In this document: piece after piece, positions 8,545-17,442 of the stretch
Layout of the letters: each line of letters starts with the position of its first letter
Position numbering within the stretch: position 1 is the first letter of the stretch
DNA from: Deltaproteobacteria bacterium
GTDB taxonomy: Bacteria > Desulfobacterota > Syntrophia > Syntrophales > Smithellaceae
DNA length: 35,205 nt
Assembly (NCBI GenBank): GCA_025361065.1
Contig: JANYAY010000150.1
Location: 1 to 35,205 of the forward strand
Direction: 5' to 3'
Position numbers and translations under genes: made by a program
The notes under the pieces: model-generated
Seen by the model: only the letters and a program-made list of their open reading frames with translations
Databases searched by the model: none
What the model was told of the DNA's origin: nothing

Positions 8545-8628
8545 AGGCTGAGGTCTGAGGGCTGAGGGCTAAATAGGGGGAAAATTATTATTTTTCCCCT
8601 TCGGCCTTCAGTCTTCAGCCTTCAGCCT
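8545..8628. repeat. Inverted-repeat element C of the GGCTGAGG family
   Basis: Left arm 8545-8570 (AGGCTGAGG, TCTGAGGGCTGAGGGCT) and right arm 8605-8628 (CCTTCAGTCTTCAGCC, TTCAGCCT) pair around an inner hairpin of GGGGAAAA and TTTTCCCC. It fills the gap between two genes of one operon, so it would be transcribed as a long stem-loop. Confidence 0.75.
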
Positions 8629-8632
8629 TATT

Positions 8633-10483
8633 TTAGTTATTTCGCTCCACCATCTCCCAGTAATCCTTGCTATCGTCAACCTTTTTAAGAAATGCACTGA
8701 TCTTATCTTCAGGACGGCCAAATTTAGATTCCACCCTCTTTTCCAGCGCATCCCAGAGCGTCATCAGTTCCAGATTGGTCTGACAAATCTCTTCGCAGCC
8801 CTTGCAATGCATGCACATAAATACATTTTCCGCCTCTTCTTTAGTCACCGGCCGGCCTTCAATGAGTTTTTTCGCCAGAGCAATTTTACCTTTTGCCGTG
8901 ACCTCCTCATTTTTGGTGACAAGGTAGGCGGGACACACTGCAATACAGTTCCCGCATTTGGCACAGGCATGAGTTGTCAACTCAAAATCGAGACTATCTA
9001 TTTTCTCATCCTTTCCCAGAAGCAGCGTCGCAACTTTACCGATAACAGGCGACAGCAATATCATCATTTTCATGGAAATGCCGAAGATTGCGGGCCGGAA
9101 GACGAGCGCCGGAATATTCATAAATTTTGATTGAATGCCGAAAAACTTGCCCGGATTCATGATGTTATTCGGATCAACTTTTGCTTTATAAGCCACAAGA
9201 TCATGTTTCTTTTCGTTGTTGTAAAGATGATTAATGAAGGCGGCATTCCAGATACCCAACCCATATGGTTCTGCGCCAAAGTCAATGGCCGTGGTAGTGA
9301 GCATGGAGACAAGCGGCATACTTATAATATACTTCTTCTTCCTGGAATCGCAGAGGAAGTTAGTCATGATGAGTGCTATTTTTTCATCAATGATGTAGGA
9401 ATCAATAAATATTTCTACGCCGAAATCGGCACCCAGCTTTTTCGCCTTGGCAATAAAGGCCGCGGCCTTCGTTATGGGAATAATACTTTCGCTGGCCAGA
9501 ATCGTCGGTCCCAGACGCTTTGTTTTCATGCCGAAGAGGCGTTCATTCCATAAATAACTGGCGACATAACGGGGTGCTTCTTCCATATTGCCGGATTGCT
9601 CTATATATTTCATGAACTTTTGATCTTCTTCAATGCTGCCGAACTCCAGCAGAACTCCGGCACTCTTCTTAAACACCGAGGAATGCATGAGTTGGTTTAC
9701 ATCGGTTAGGTGATTGGCATCCAGAAGCCGGATGACATTAGCGTTAATGTTTTGGACATCTTTTATTTTGACAAATTTTTCAATAAAGGAGAATCCGGCT
9801 TTTTCGTCCGGAAAATAAAACAGGTGAGGATAAGAACCTTGCGGAACATCCCGTAATTTAAGATTAACTTCAGCAATAATTCCCAATTCTCCTTCCGTAG
9901 ATACAAAGTATTTAAACTCCGGATCATTGGGAGTAATCTTTTTAGTCTCACCGGACGGCATAATAACCGTCATCGATACAATCTGCTGGGACAAGTGCCC
10001 GTAACGAAAACTATTGATGCCGTAGCCGCCAGTGGCAATCCAACCGGCCACTGTGGAAAACTTACTCGAGGGATAGGTCATCAGACATAAACCCTCTTTT
10101 TTGGCCAGAATATCAATATCGCTCCACCTTGCGCCCGCTTCCACGGTGACAGTCTTTTGCGGTACGTTAAGATAAAGGATTTTTCTAAAAGGAGACAAAT
10201 CAACGACAATCCCGGCCCTGGTCGGAATTACGCCGCCAAAACCCCATGATGCAGCACCTCTCGGTATTACCGGAATTTTATTATCATTGGCAAAAACCAG
10301 TACTTTTTTTATCTCTTCGGCATTTTTCGGCTGGACTACAAAATCGGGTTGGATTTCAAAAAATGTTTTTGTCATAATCGCCGGAACGTCGCCGATGTCC
10401 TGACTGTACATTTCTTTTTCTTCGACTTTATCGATAATTTTTATATCGCCGGCGATTTTTCTAAATTTATCTGCTAGTTTCAT
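8633..10483 (-). CDS. FAD-linked oxidoreductase fused to 2x[4Fe-4S] domain (GlcD-GlcF-like)
   Basis: A 616-residue protein and first gene of the operon. Residues about 45-210 form a PCMH/FAD_binding_4 domain (VQPKNAEEIKKVLVFAN, IPRGAASWGFGG, VVDLSPF, ATGGYGINSFRYGHLSQQI). A FAD-oxidase C-terminal region follows. Residues 504-616 carry two [4Fe-4S] motifs, C507/C510/C513/C517 and C557/C560/C563/C567, resembling GlcF or heterodisulfide-reductase-type modules. Relatives oxidise 2-hydroxyacids such as glycolate or lactate and pass electrons to Fe-S partners. Here no lactate or glycolate genes are near and all downstream genes are glutamate synthase parts. It may be the electron-input subunit in place of GltD, but this is inference from context; a separate 2-hydroxyacid dehydrogenase remains possible. 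No membrane anchor is evident. Confidence 0.8.
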   Translation of the reverse strand: MKLADKFRKIAGDIKIIDKVEEKEMYSQDIGDVPAIMTKTFFEIQPDFVVQPKNAEEIKKVLVFANDNKIPVIPRGAASWGFGGVIPTRAGIVVDLSPFRKILYLNVPQKTVTVEAGARWSDIDILAKKEGLCLMTYPSSKFSTVAGWIATGGYGINSFRYGHLSQQIVSMTVIMPSGETKKITPNDPEFKYFVSTEGELGIIAEVNLKLRDVPQGSYPHLFYFPDEKAGFSFIEKFVKIKDVQNINANVIRLLDANHLTDVNQLMHSSVFKKSAGVLLEFGSIEEDQKFMKYIEQSGNMEEAPRYVASYLWNERLFGMKTKRLGPTILASESIIPITKAAAFIAKAKKLGADFGVEIFIDSYIIDEKIALIMTNFLCDSRKKKYIISMPLVSMLTTTAIDFGAEPYGLGIWNAAFINHLYNNEKKHDLVAYKAKVDPNNIMNPGKFFGIQSKFMNIPALVFRPAIFGISMKMMILLSPVIGKVATLLLGKDEKIDSLDFELTTHACAKCGNCIAVCPAYLVTKNEEVTAKGKIALAKKLIEGRPVTKEEAENVFMCMHCKGCEEICQTNLELMTLWDALEKRVESKFGRPEDKISAFLKKVDDSKDYWEMVERNN

Positions 10484-10568
10484 GTTTTATCTATCTCTTC
10501 CGTAACCATAATTAATAATAAATCATTGAGGCTCTCTTGATCAATGTTGCGAGCGACACTTAACAAGC

Positions 10569-10584
10569 AGCAAAATGAATGCCA
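10569..10584 (-). promoter_or_regulatory. Sigma-54 (-24/-12) promoter of the glutamate synthase operon
   Basis: Read on the minus strand the sequence is TGGCATTCATTTTGCT, matching the sigma-54 consensus TGGCAC-N5-TTGCW with one change. The start would be near 10558, giving a leader of about 75 bases to the ATG at 10483. Sigma-54 control fits nitrogen-assimilation genes. Confidence 0.7.
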
Positions 10585-10695
10585 ACGGATAACTTTAAAT
10601 GAAGGAGTGGCTGATAATATAACAACAAAGTGAATTATTTTAAAGAAATTTAAATTTAGGAAGAAGAATCCGCTAACTATTAATAATTACATAGA

Positions 10696-10746
10696 CACAA
10701 TATTGTTCTTTTGCTGCATTCACAATACATAATTGTTCTTTTTTTG
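10696..10746. promoter_or_regulatory. Paired repeat, candidate enhancer (activator) sites
   Basis: Site 1 contains the perfect palindrome ACAATATTGT (10697-10706). Site 2 contains ACAAT-N5-ATTGT (10722-10736). Both run into TTGTTCTTTT, at 10703 and 10733, a 30-base offset close to three helical turns. They lie about 160 bases upstream of the glutamate synthase start and about 200 upstream of the glnN start, the usual range for a sigma-54 activator such as NtrC. They do not match the NtrC consensus, so the activator is unknown. Confidence 0.45.
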
Positions 10747-10895
10747 TGTTTCAATGTGTGTATATTATCCACATTAAGCCCAATGCATACAGTTGAATAT
10801 TGATACCTGAATATAATGATATGCTCGCATTTAACCAATTATTAAGGTGGACGAATGGCGGTAACTTGTTATATCGTAGCAACAGAATAAAGGCG

Positions 10896-10911
10896 TGGCA
10901 TATTTTTCGCA
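10896..10911 (+). promoter_or_regulatory. Sigma-54 (-24/-12) promoter of glnN
   Basis: TGGCATATTTTTCGCA keeps the invariant GG and GC with correct 10-base spacing, and departs from TGGCAC-N5-TTGCW at two positions. The predicted start is near 10923, about 114 bases before the glnN ATG. Confidence 0.55.
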
Positions 10912-11036
10912 GTAAGCAAATCAGTTAAATTAATGCGATCTTTTTAGAAGCTGAGCGTGTTTCTTAAAGATTTGATCGAAAATACCTTGTTGGAAAAATT
11001 TTAAAATATTTTTCAAGATAACTCAATGGAGGAATT

Positions 11037-13205
11037 ATGAAAAAAGCAAAGCCAATCACCGCAGCGGAAAGAAACTACTTAATTGAAAAAGAAAAATTCG
11101 TTCCCGTCTCCGAATACTACGGCGAGGACACCTTTAATAATAAGGTAATGAAAGAAAAACTTCCGAAAGATACTTATAAAAAACTTATGGAAGCAATTAA
11201 TGAAGATAAAACCCTGGATATTGCAACAGCGGATATCGTCGCTCATGCAATGATGGAATGGGCGCTGGAAAAAGGCGCCACCCATTTTGCCCACTGGTTC
11301 CAGCCGATGACAGGCATCACCGCGGAAAAACACGATGCTTTTGTTGATCCGGTTGGTATCGGAGAAGTCATGGAAAAATTCTCCGGAAAGCAGCTTGTTC
11401 AGGGTGAACCGGATGCCTCCAGTTTCCCCAGCGGCGGTATCCGGGCAACGTTTGAAGCCCGCGGCTATACTGCCTGGGACATGTCCTCGCCGGCATTTAT
11501 CCGCCGCAACGGCATCTCCACTACTTTATGCATTCCCACAGCCTTTATTTCCTTTACCGGTGAGGCCCTGGATAAAAAAACTCCCCTCCTGCGGTCCAAT
11601 AAAGCGGTTAACAAAAGCGCCGTGAATATGCTGAAACTTCTGGGCAATAAAAGTGTAAAAAAGGTTTTTTCCAACCTGGGGCCGGAGCAGGAATATTTCC
11701 TGATCGATATGGATTACTTTTTCAACCGTCAGGATCTGGTGCTTGGTGGACGAGCCATAGTTGGCGCACCACCGGCAAAAGGCCAGGAACTGGAAGATCA
11801 GTATTTCGGCAGCATCAAAGAAAGAGTATCCTCCTATATGCATGACGTGGAAGAGGAACTCTTTAAACTTGGCGTCCCGGCCAAAACGAGGCACAATGAA
11901 GTTGCGCCCAGCCAGTTTGAAATTGCTCCGGTATATGAAGAAGCCAATCTGGCCGTTGACCATAATCAGATCGTTATGGACACATTGAAGTCAGTAGCAA
12001 AAAAGCACCATCTGGCCTGTTTACTTCATGAAAAGCCATTTGCCAAAATAAATGGCTCCGGCAAGCATGTCAACTGGTCACTGGCCGACAACAATGGAAA
12101 CAACTTGTTGAATCCGGGTAAAACACCTCATGACAACATTCAATTCCTGGTTTTTTTAATTGCCACAATTCGCGCTGTCTATAAAAATGCCGACATACTG
12201 CGGGCATCTGTAGCAACTTATGCTAATGACCACCGGCTGGGTGCTAACGAGGCTCCTCCTGCCATTATATCTATCTTCCTTGGCGATCAGCTTTGCAATA
12301 TACTGACAAATATCGAAAAGGGAATAGTTACCAAAGCAACTAATGCGGAAATCATCGATCTCGGAATTTCATCGCTGCCTATTGTCAGCAAAGACAATTC
12401 CGACCGCAACAGAACTTCGCCGTTTGCCTTCACCGGCAATAAATTTGAATTCCGGGCAGTAGGTTCATCGCAATCTATTTCTTTCCCGGCTACGGTAATC
12501 AATACGATTGTTGCGGAAAGCCTGGATTATCTGTCTGAAAAAATCAAAACCAAAACCGGCAATATCAACCAGATTGTCTTCGAAGTATTGAAGAAAGAAA
12601 TTAAGGAGATCAAACCGATCCTTTTCAATGGTGATAACTATACAAAAGAATGGGAAAATGAAGCTGCCAAAAGAGGGCTGCCGAATGATAAGACCACCCC
12701 TGTTGCTCTGAAGGCTCTAGTTACCGACAAAGCCCTTAATCTTTTCGAAAAATATCAAGTACTTTCCAAAGTCGAACTCAAATCAAGATATTTAATTTAT
12801 CTCGAAAAATACATCAAAGAACTGGAGATCGAAGTAAAATGTCTGAACAATATCTGCATTAATAAGGTGATCCCGGCGGCCATCGCCTATCAAAAAAATG
12901 TGGCCGGGACAATTAATGAAACGAAGGCTGCTCTGGGCAGCTCCGCTGTTCTTTCTTCTGAACTGGAAATCCTGAAAAAAATAGTTGACCTGATCAATAA
13001 AATATATGCTGCAAATAAAGATATTCTGACTAAAGTAGAGGCGGCCAATGCCGTTCACGATGAGCAGAGAAAGGCCGAGATGCTTTGCAATAAAGTAAAA
13101 ACATCCATGAACGAACTGCGCGATGACGTTGATGAACTCGAAGGCCTGGTGGACGAAGAAATGTGGCCCATGCCGAAGTTCTGGGAAATGCTGTTCATCA
13201 GTTAA
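11037..13205 (+). CDS. glnN: Glutamine synthetase type III
   Basis: A 722-residue enzyme that makes glutamine from glutamate, ammonia and ATP. The length of about 720 residues and motifs are those of GSIII, not GSI: HFAHWFQPMTG near the N-terminus, SSFPSGGIRATFEARGY, LGPEQEYFLID, HNEVAPSQFEIAPVYEEANLAVDHNQ, HEKPFAKINGSGKHVNWS, and GNKFEFRAVGSSQS. GSIII proteins form dodecamers and are often induced under nitrogen limitation. The C-terminal 200 residues are largely helical with coiled-coil character. The ATG follows GGAGG with short spacing. It is transcribed from the sigma-54-type promoter upstream, divergently from the glutamate synthase operon, and is followed 72 bases later by a second, unrelated-class glutamine synthetase. 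Confidence 0.95.
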   Translation: MKKAKPITAAERNYLIEKEKFVPVSEYYGEDTFNNKVMKEKLPKDTYKKLMEAINEDKTLDIATADIVAHAMMEWALEKGATHFAHWFQPMTGITAEKHDAFVDPVGIGEVMEKFSGKQLVQGEPDASSFPSGGIRATFEARGYTAWDMSSPAFIRRNGISTTLCIPTAFISFTGEALDKKTPLLRSNKAVNKSAVNMLKLLGNKSVKKVFSNLGPEQEYFLIDMDYFFNRQDLVLGGRAIVGAPPAKGQELEDQYFGSIKERVSSYMHDVEEELFKLGVPAKTRHNEVAPSQFEIAPVYEEANLAVDHNQIVMDTLKSVAKKHHLACLLHEKPFAKINGSGKHVNWSLADNNGNNLLNPGKTPHDNIQFLVFLIATIRAVYKNADILRASVATYANDHRLGANEAPPAIISIFLGDQLCNILTNIEKGIVTKATNAEIIDLGISSLPIVSKDNSDRNRTSPFAFTGNKFEFRAVGSSQSISFPATVINTIVAESLDYLSEKIKTKTGNINQIVFEVLKKEIKEIKPILFNGDNYTKEWENEAAKRGLPNDKTTPVALKALVTDKALNLFEKYQVLSKVELKSRYLIYLEKYIKELEIEVKCLNNICINKVIPAAIAYQKNVAGTINETKAALGSSAVLSSELEILKKIVDLINKIYAANKDILTKVEAANAVHDEQRKAEMLCNKVKTSMNELRDDVDELEGLVDEEMWPMPKFWEMLFIS

Positions 13206-13215
13206 CTGGCAAGAT

Positions 13216-13249
13216 GCCGGGGAATTGATATAATTATCAAAACCCCGGC
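13216..13249 (+). other. Intercistronic stem-loop between glnN and glnA
   Basis: Outer arms GCCGGGG and CCCCGGC, a symmetric AA/AA internal loop, and inner arms TTGATA and TATCAA around a TAAT loop make a near-perfect 34-base hairpin. No T-run follows, so it is unlikely to be a terminator; an mRNA processing or stabilising element, or an operator, is more likely. Confidence 0.6.
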
Positions 13250-13277
13250 CACTATCCAACTAAGGAGGTAATGAAAA

Positions 13278-14609
13278 ATGATTATCTGCTGGACTCCGCA
13301 AGATGTCTTAAAGGTTGTGAAAGAGAAGAACGTAAGCTTCATTCAACTCTGGTTCACAGATGTTCTGGGAATGCAAAAGATTTTCAGCATCAGCCCCTCC
13401 GAACTGGAAGAGGGAATGGCGGAAGGGATGGGCTTCGACGGCTCATCAATTGAAGGATTCTGCCGCATTGAAGAAAGCGATATGATCGCCCTGCCCGATC
13501 CCACGACTTTTCAACTAATCGCCTGGCGGCCGAGCGACCGTCCGGTGGCCCGCATGTTCTGTGACATCCAGACTCCCGACGGCATTCCTTATGAAGGCGA
13601 CCCGCGTTATGTCCTGAAACGGATGCTCGAGAAGACAAAAAACATGGGCTATACCTTCAATGTGGGACCGGAACTGGAATATTTCTATTTTGCTAATGAT
13701 TCCTCCACCGAATATCTGGATCATGGCGGGTATTTTGACGGACTGCCCGTTGATCGGGCTACCGATTTGCGCCGGCAGACAATTTTTGCCCTGCAGGATA
13801 TGGGGATTCGCGTTGAGTATTCGCATCATGAAGTAGCGCCGAGCCAGCACGAAATTGATTTGCGTTATGATGAAGCACTGGCTATGGCGGATAAGGTTAT
13901 GACTTATCGCACAACCGTAAAAGAAATTGCCCGGCAGAACGGCGTTTACGCTACTTTTATGCCTAAACCGGTTTTCGGGGAAAACGGCAGCGGCATGCAT
14001 ACACATCAGTCTTTATTCCTGGATAACAGTAATGCCTTCTTTGACGGCAAAGATAAGTATCATCTTTCCTCGCTGTGTAAACATTACATTGCCGGTCTGA
14101 TGAAGCATGCACCGGAAATTACGGCAATTTGCAACCAATGGGTAAATTCCTATAAGCGCCTTGTTCCTGGTTACGAAGCGCCGGTTTATGTTTCCTGGGC
14201 CCGTCGCAACCGCTCCGCCCTGATTCGCGTCCCGATGTACAAACCGGGAAAGGAAAAAGCAACGCGCATTGAATTTCGTTCACCCGATCCGGCCTGTAAT
14301 CCTTATCTGGCCTTTGCCGTTATGCTGGCAGCCGGTCTGAAAGGTATCGAAAAGAAATATGAATTGCCTGACCCGGTGGAAGAAGATATCTATGAAATGA
14401 ATGAGAAAGCACGCCTCAAGGCCGGAATAGTATCGCTCCCCGGCAGCCTCCAGGAAGCAATCTCGCTTACAGCAAAAAGCACGCTCGTTCGCGAAACTCT
14501 GGGCGAGCACATTTTTGAGAAGTTCATAGAGAACAAGAAACTCGAGTGGGACAATTTCCGTATTCATGTCAGCAAGTTTGAGATCGACCGTTACTTGCCA
14601 ATGCTTTAA
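13278..14609 (+). CDS. glnA: Glutamine synthetase type I, alpha class
   Basis: A 443-residue glutamine synthetase. Signatures in order: GFDGSSIEGF (53-61), GPELEYFYF, HHEVAPSQHEIDLRYDEAL, KPVFGENGSGMHTHQSLF, NSYKRLVPGYEAPVYVSWA, RIEFRSPDPACNPYLAFAVML. The length and the absence of the NLYDLP-type tyrosine loop near residue 390 (here KKYELPDPVEEDIYE) mark it as GSI-alpha, which is not controlled by adenylylation. Arg63 in FCRIEESD matches the B. subtilis Arg62 used in glutamine feedback inhibition. The ATG at 13278 follows TAAGGAGGT with good spacing; an ATG at 13271 opens another frame. It probably shares a transcript with glnN and ends at a terminator. Confidence 0.96.
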   Translation: MIICWTPQDVLKVVKEKNVSFIQLWFTDVLGMQKIFSISPSELEEGMAEGMGFDGSSIEGFCRIEESDMIALPDPTTFQLIAWRPSDRPVARMFCDIQTPDGIPYEGDPRYVLKRMLEKTKNMGYTFNVGPELEYFYFANDSSTEYLDHGGYFDGLPVDRATDLRRQTIFALQDMGIRVEYSHHEVAPSQHEIDLRYDEALAMADKVMTYRTTVKEIARQNGVYATFMPKPVFGENGSGMHTHQSLFLDNSNAFFDGKDKYHLSSLCKHYIAGLMKHAPEITAICNQWVNSYKRLVPGYEAPVYVSWARRNRSALIRVPMYKPGKEKATRIEFRSPDPACNPYLAFAVMLAAGLKGIEKKYELPDPVEEDIYEMNEKARLKAGIVSLPGSLQEAISLTAKSTLVRETLGEHIFEKFIENKKLEWDNFRIHVSKFEIDRYLPML

Positions 14610-14642
14610 TCATTGACGAGCAAGGAGAAAAAAGATAGAAAG

Positions 14643-14680
14643 CTCCCTCTTGTTGAAGCAGGCCAGAGGGAGATTTTCTT
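14643..14680 (+). terminator. Rho-independent terminator after glnA
   Basis: Perfect 8-base arms CTCCCTCT (14643-14650) and AGAGGGAG (14665-14672) are followed by ATTTTCTT. It separates glnNA from the carA gene cluster. Confidence 0.75.
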
Positions 14681-14769
14681 ATACGGATTAATTGTTTTCC
14701 CACTCCATTTTCCGGCAGCTAACAAAATCCTGCAACAAGCCCCCGGATAGGGAGATTAGAGACAAATAA

Positions 14770-15911
14770 ATGCCCCTGTTAAATAAAAACCTTAGCGCCT
14801 TGCTGGTACTGGAAGACGGCAGTTTTTTCGAAGGTTTCGCTTTTGCCGGAAGTGGCGAAACCATGGGAGAAGTAGTTTTTAACACAGGCATGACCGGTTA
14901 TCAGGAAGTGATTACCGATCCCTCCTATAAAGGCCAGATAGTGGTAATGACCTACCCCCTGATTGGCAATTACGGCATTAATGAAGAGGACATGGAGTCG
15001 GCCGGCATTCATCTGGAAGGTTTTGTTGTTAAGGAATATCAACGAAGCCCCAGCAACTGGCGGATGCGCCAGAGCTTAAAATCATTTTTAGAAGATCAGG
15101 GTAAAATCGGCATGGAAGGGATCGACACCCGTGCGCTTACCCGACGCATCAGGCTTTCCGGTGCCATGAAAGGGATCATTTCCACCGAAACTAAAGATGT
15201 TGCGGCGCTGCTTGCAAAAATCAGAGCATATCCCGGTTTGGTTGGCCGTGATTTAGTATGGGAAGTAAGTTGCCCCAAACCTTATTTATGGAAAAAAGGT
15301 GCACCGAACAGCGGGAAAATCCCCGTCAAAAAGCCGGGAAAAAAGTTGCGGGTGGTTGTCCTGGATTGCGGCGTTAAATACAATATTTTAAGACTTCTGG
15401 AAAATAACGGTTGTGAGGTTATCGTTGTGCCGGCTGTTTCTTCCGGAGACGATATTCTGGCCTGGAAACCGGATGGAGTTTTACTCTCCAATGGCCCGGG
15501 CGACCCCTCCGCCCTCCCCTACATTGTGAGACCGCCCGCGCACTCGTGGGAAAGCTGCCCGTGTTCGGCATTTGTCTGGGACAGCAAATTATCGGTCAGG
15601 CGATAGGCGGTTATACCGAAAAACTCAAATTCGGCCACCACGGCATCAATCAGCCGGTAAAAAATTTACGCACCGGGCGTATCGAAATAACTTCACAAAA
15701 CCATGGATTTGTTGTTGCCCCCGCTTCAGTAAGCACCAAAGCCAATAATACTTATAATAACTTAAATGATAAAACTTCCGAAGGCATGCAAATGTCCAAG
15801 ACAATAAGTGTGCAGTATCATCCGGAGGCGGCACCTGGTCCACACGATTCCGAATACTTATTTTTGCAGTTTGTGCAGATGATGAAAGAGGAAAAGGAGA
15901 AATCATCTTGA
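14770..15911 (+). pseudogene. carA: Carbamoyl-phosphate synthase small chain, split by a -1 frameshift
   Basis: CarA hydrolyses glutamine and channels ammonia to CarB for carbamoyl phosphate (arginine and pyrimidines). The first frame runs from ATG 14770 and carries the N-terminal domain (FNTGMTGYQEV, YPLIGNYG, GIDTRALTRRIR) and the start of the class I amidotransferase (LDCGVKYNILR, LLSNGPGDPSALPYIV), then derails to a stop at 15606. The homologous sequence resumes one frame over at about 15529 (ETARALVGKLPVFGICLGQQ), with catalytic Cys codon 15573-15575 and HPEA near the end, stopping at 15909-15911. One missing G (GTGGAG read as GTGAG at 15526-15530) explains it exactly. Both halves are otherwise well conserved and the neighbours are intact, so a sequencing error or very recent mutation is likely. 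The stop overlaps the guaA start. Confidence 0.9.
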
Positions 15912-17437
15912 TCTTAATCATTGATTTTGGTTCTCAATATAACCAGTTGATTGCCCGCCGGGTGCGGGAACATCATGTTTACTGCCAAATTGAACCGCCG
16001 AATATTTCTCTTGCCGCCATCAAAGCACTCAAGCCCGAAGGCATTATCTTATCCGGAGGGCCGGCCAGCATTTACTCCAAAGGCGCACCGCGTGTCGATA
16101 AAGGCATCCTTAAACTGGGCATTCCTGTTCTGGGTATCTGTTATGGCCTCCATTATATGGTTGATTCTCTGGGAGGAAAAGTTATCGGGTCCAGCAAACG
16201 CGAATATGGTTTTGCCGAGCTTCTAGTGAAAAGTCAAAAAAGAATTTTCTCCGGTGTGAATAAAAAAACGCAGTGCTGGATGAGCCATGGCGACACAATA
16301 GGCAAGCTTCCGACCGGATTTGTCATTACTGCAACAACGGAAAACACTCCGGTTGCCGCCGCCGAAGACGTCAAACACAATTTCTACATCCTGCAATTTC
16401 ATCCGGAAGTTGTTCATACATCGGCCGGTAAAAAAATACTGGCGAATTTCCTGTTTGAAATCTGCCATTGTAAAAAATCCTGGTCAATGAAATCATTTGT
16501 TAAACATACCATTGCCGAAATAAGGCAGCAGGTGGGTGACGGCAAGGTAATTTTAGGCCTTTCCGGCGGCGTTGATTCTTCCGTTGCGGCTGTTTTGCTG
16601 CACCGGGCCATAGGCCGTCAGTTAACCTGCGTTTTTGTCGATAACGGAGTGCTGAGAGCCGGTGAAGCCGAACGTGTCATTCAAATGTTCAAGAAACATT
16701 TGCAGATTAATTTGCACTTTTCCCGTTCGGGCCGGTTGTTTTTAAGCAAACTCAAAGGGGTGACTGATCCGGAAAAAAAGCGAAAAATAATCGGCCGCAC
16801 TTTTATTGAAATTTTTGATCAGGAAGCCCGGAAAATAAAAAATGTGAAATTTCTGGCGCAGGGAACTCTTTACCCTGATTTAATTGAATCGCGTTCCGCT
16901 TTCGGCGGTCCCAGTGCGGTAATTAAATCTCACCACAATGTCGGCGGCCTGCCTAAAAAAATGAATTTGCAACTGGTCGAACCGCTCAAGCATCTGTTCA
17001 AAGATGAAGTGCGGCTTTTGGGCAAAGAGCTGGGGCTGGCCGATGATGTGATTTTGCGACAGCCTTTTCCCGGGCCGGGACTGGCTATCCGCATCATCGG
17101 AGAAGTGACTGCGCAACGTTTATCTGTCTTACGCAAAGCCGATACGATTTTGATCGAAGAAATCCGGACCGCGAATCTGTACTACAAATTATGGCAGTCT
17201 TTTACCGTATTGCTGCCTCTCAAAAGCGTCGGCATCATGGGCGATCAGCGCACGTATGAAAACATCGTGGCCATCCGTGCAGTCAACAGCGACGACGCGA
17301 TGACTGCCGATTGGACCAGATTGCCGCAGGAACTTCTGGCACGTATATCCACCCGAATCATTAATGAAGTGCGCGGCATCAACCGGGTTGTCTATGATAT
17401 CAGCTCCAAGCCACCCAGCACAATTGAGTGGGAGTAA
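15908..17437 (+). CDS. guaA: GMP synthase (glutamine-hydrolysing)
   Basis: A 509-residue enzyme converting XMP to GMP with glutamine amide nitrogen. Residues 1-190 form a class I amidotransferase: [25 protein letters not shown], nucleophile Cys78 in [10 protein letters not shown], and QFHPEVVHT. The ATP pyrophosphatase domain follows with the P-loop [12 protein letters not shown], then the dimerisation domain ending in the family signature PPSTIEWE. The start is TTG 15908, overlapping the carA stop as TTGA and preceded by AAAGGAG. It is unusual in sitting between carA and carB, but every gene of this cluster uses glutamine. Confidence 0.96.
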   Translation: MILIIDFGSQYNQLIARRVREHHVYCQIEPPNISLAAIKALKPEGIILSGGPASIYSKGAPRVDKGILKLGIPVLGICYGLHYMVDSLGGKVIGSSKREYGFAELLVKSQKRIFSGVNKKTQCWMSHGDTIGKLPTGFVITATTENTPVAAAEDVKHNFYILQFHPEVVHTSAGKKILANFLFEICHCKKSWSMKSFVKHTIAEIRQQVGDGKVILGLSGGVDSSVAAVLLHRAIGRQLTCVFVDNGVLRAGEAERVIQMFKKHLQINLHFSRSGRLFLSKLKGVTDPEKKRKIIGRTFIEIFDQEARKIKNVKFLAQGTLYPDLIESRSAFGGPSAVIKSHHNVGGLPKKMNLQLVEPLKHLFKDEVRLLGKELGLADDVILRQPFPGPGLAIRIIGEVTAQRLSVLRKADTILIEEIRTANLYYKLWQSFTVLLPLKSVGIMGDQRTYENIVAIRAVNSDDAMTADWTRLPQELLARISTRIINEVRGINRVVYDISSKPPSTIEWE

Positions 17438-17442
17438 AGCGT

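Larger units (their letters stand above)
10484..11036. promoter_or_regulatory. Divergent control region between the glutamate synthase operon and glnN
   Basis: A 553-base AT-rich non-coding region. It holds a sigma-54-type promoter facing each way (10569-10584 minus, 10896-10911 plus) and, between them, two related palindromic sites whose shared TTGTTCTTTT cores start exactly 30 bases apart (10696-10713 and 10721-10746). No open frame with coding character was seen. Confidence 0.65.

Noticed and set aside
13271-13453. ATG at 13271 as the glnA start
   Set aside because: It opens a different, short frame; the glutamine synthetase frame starts at 13278.
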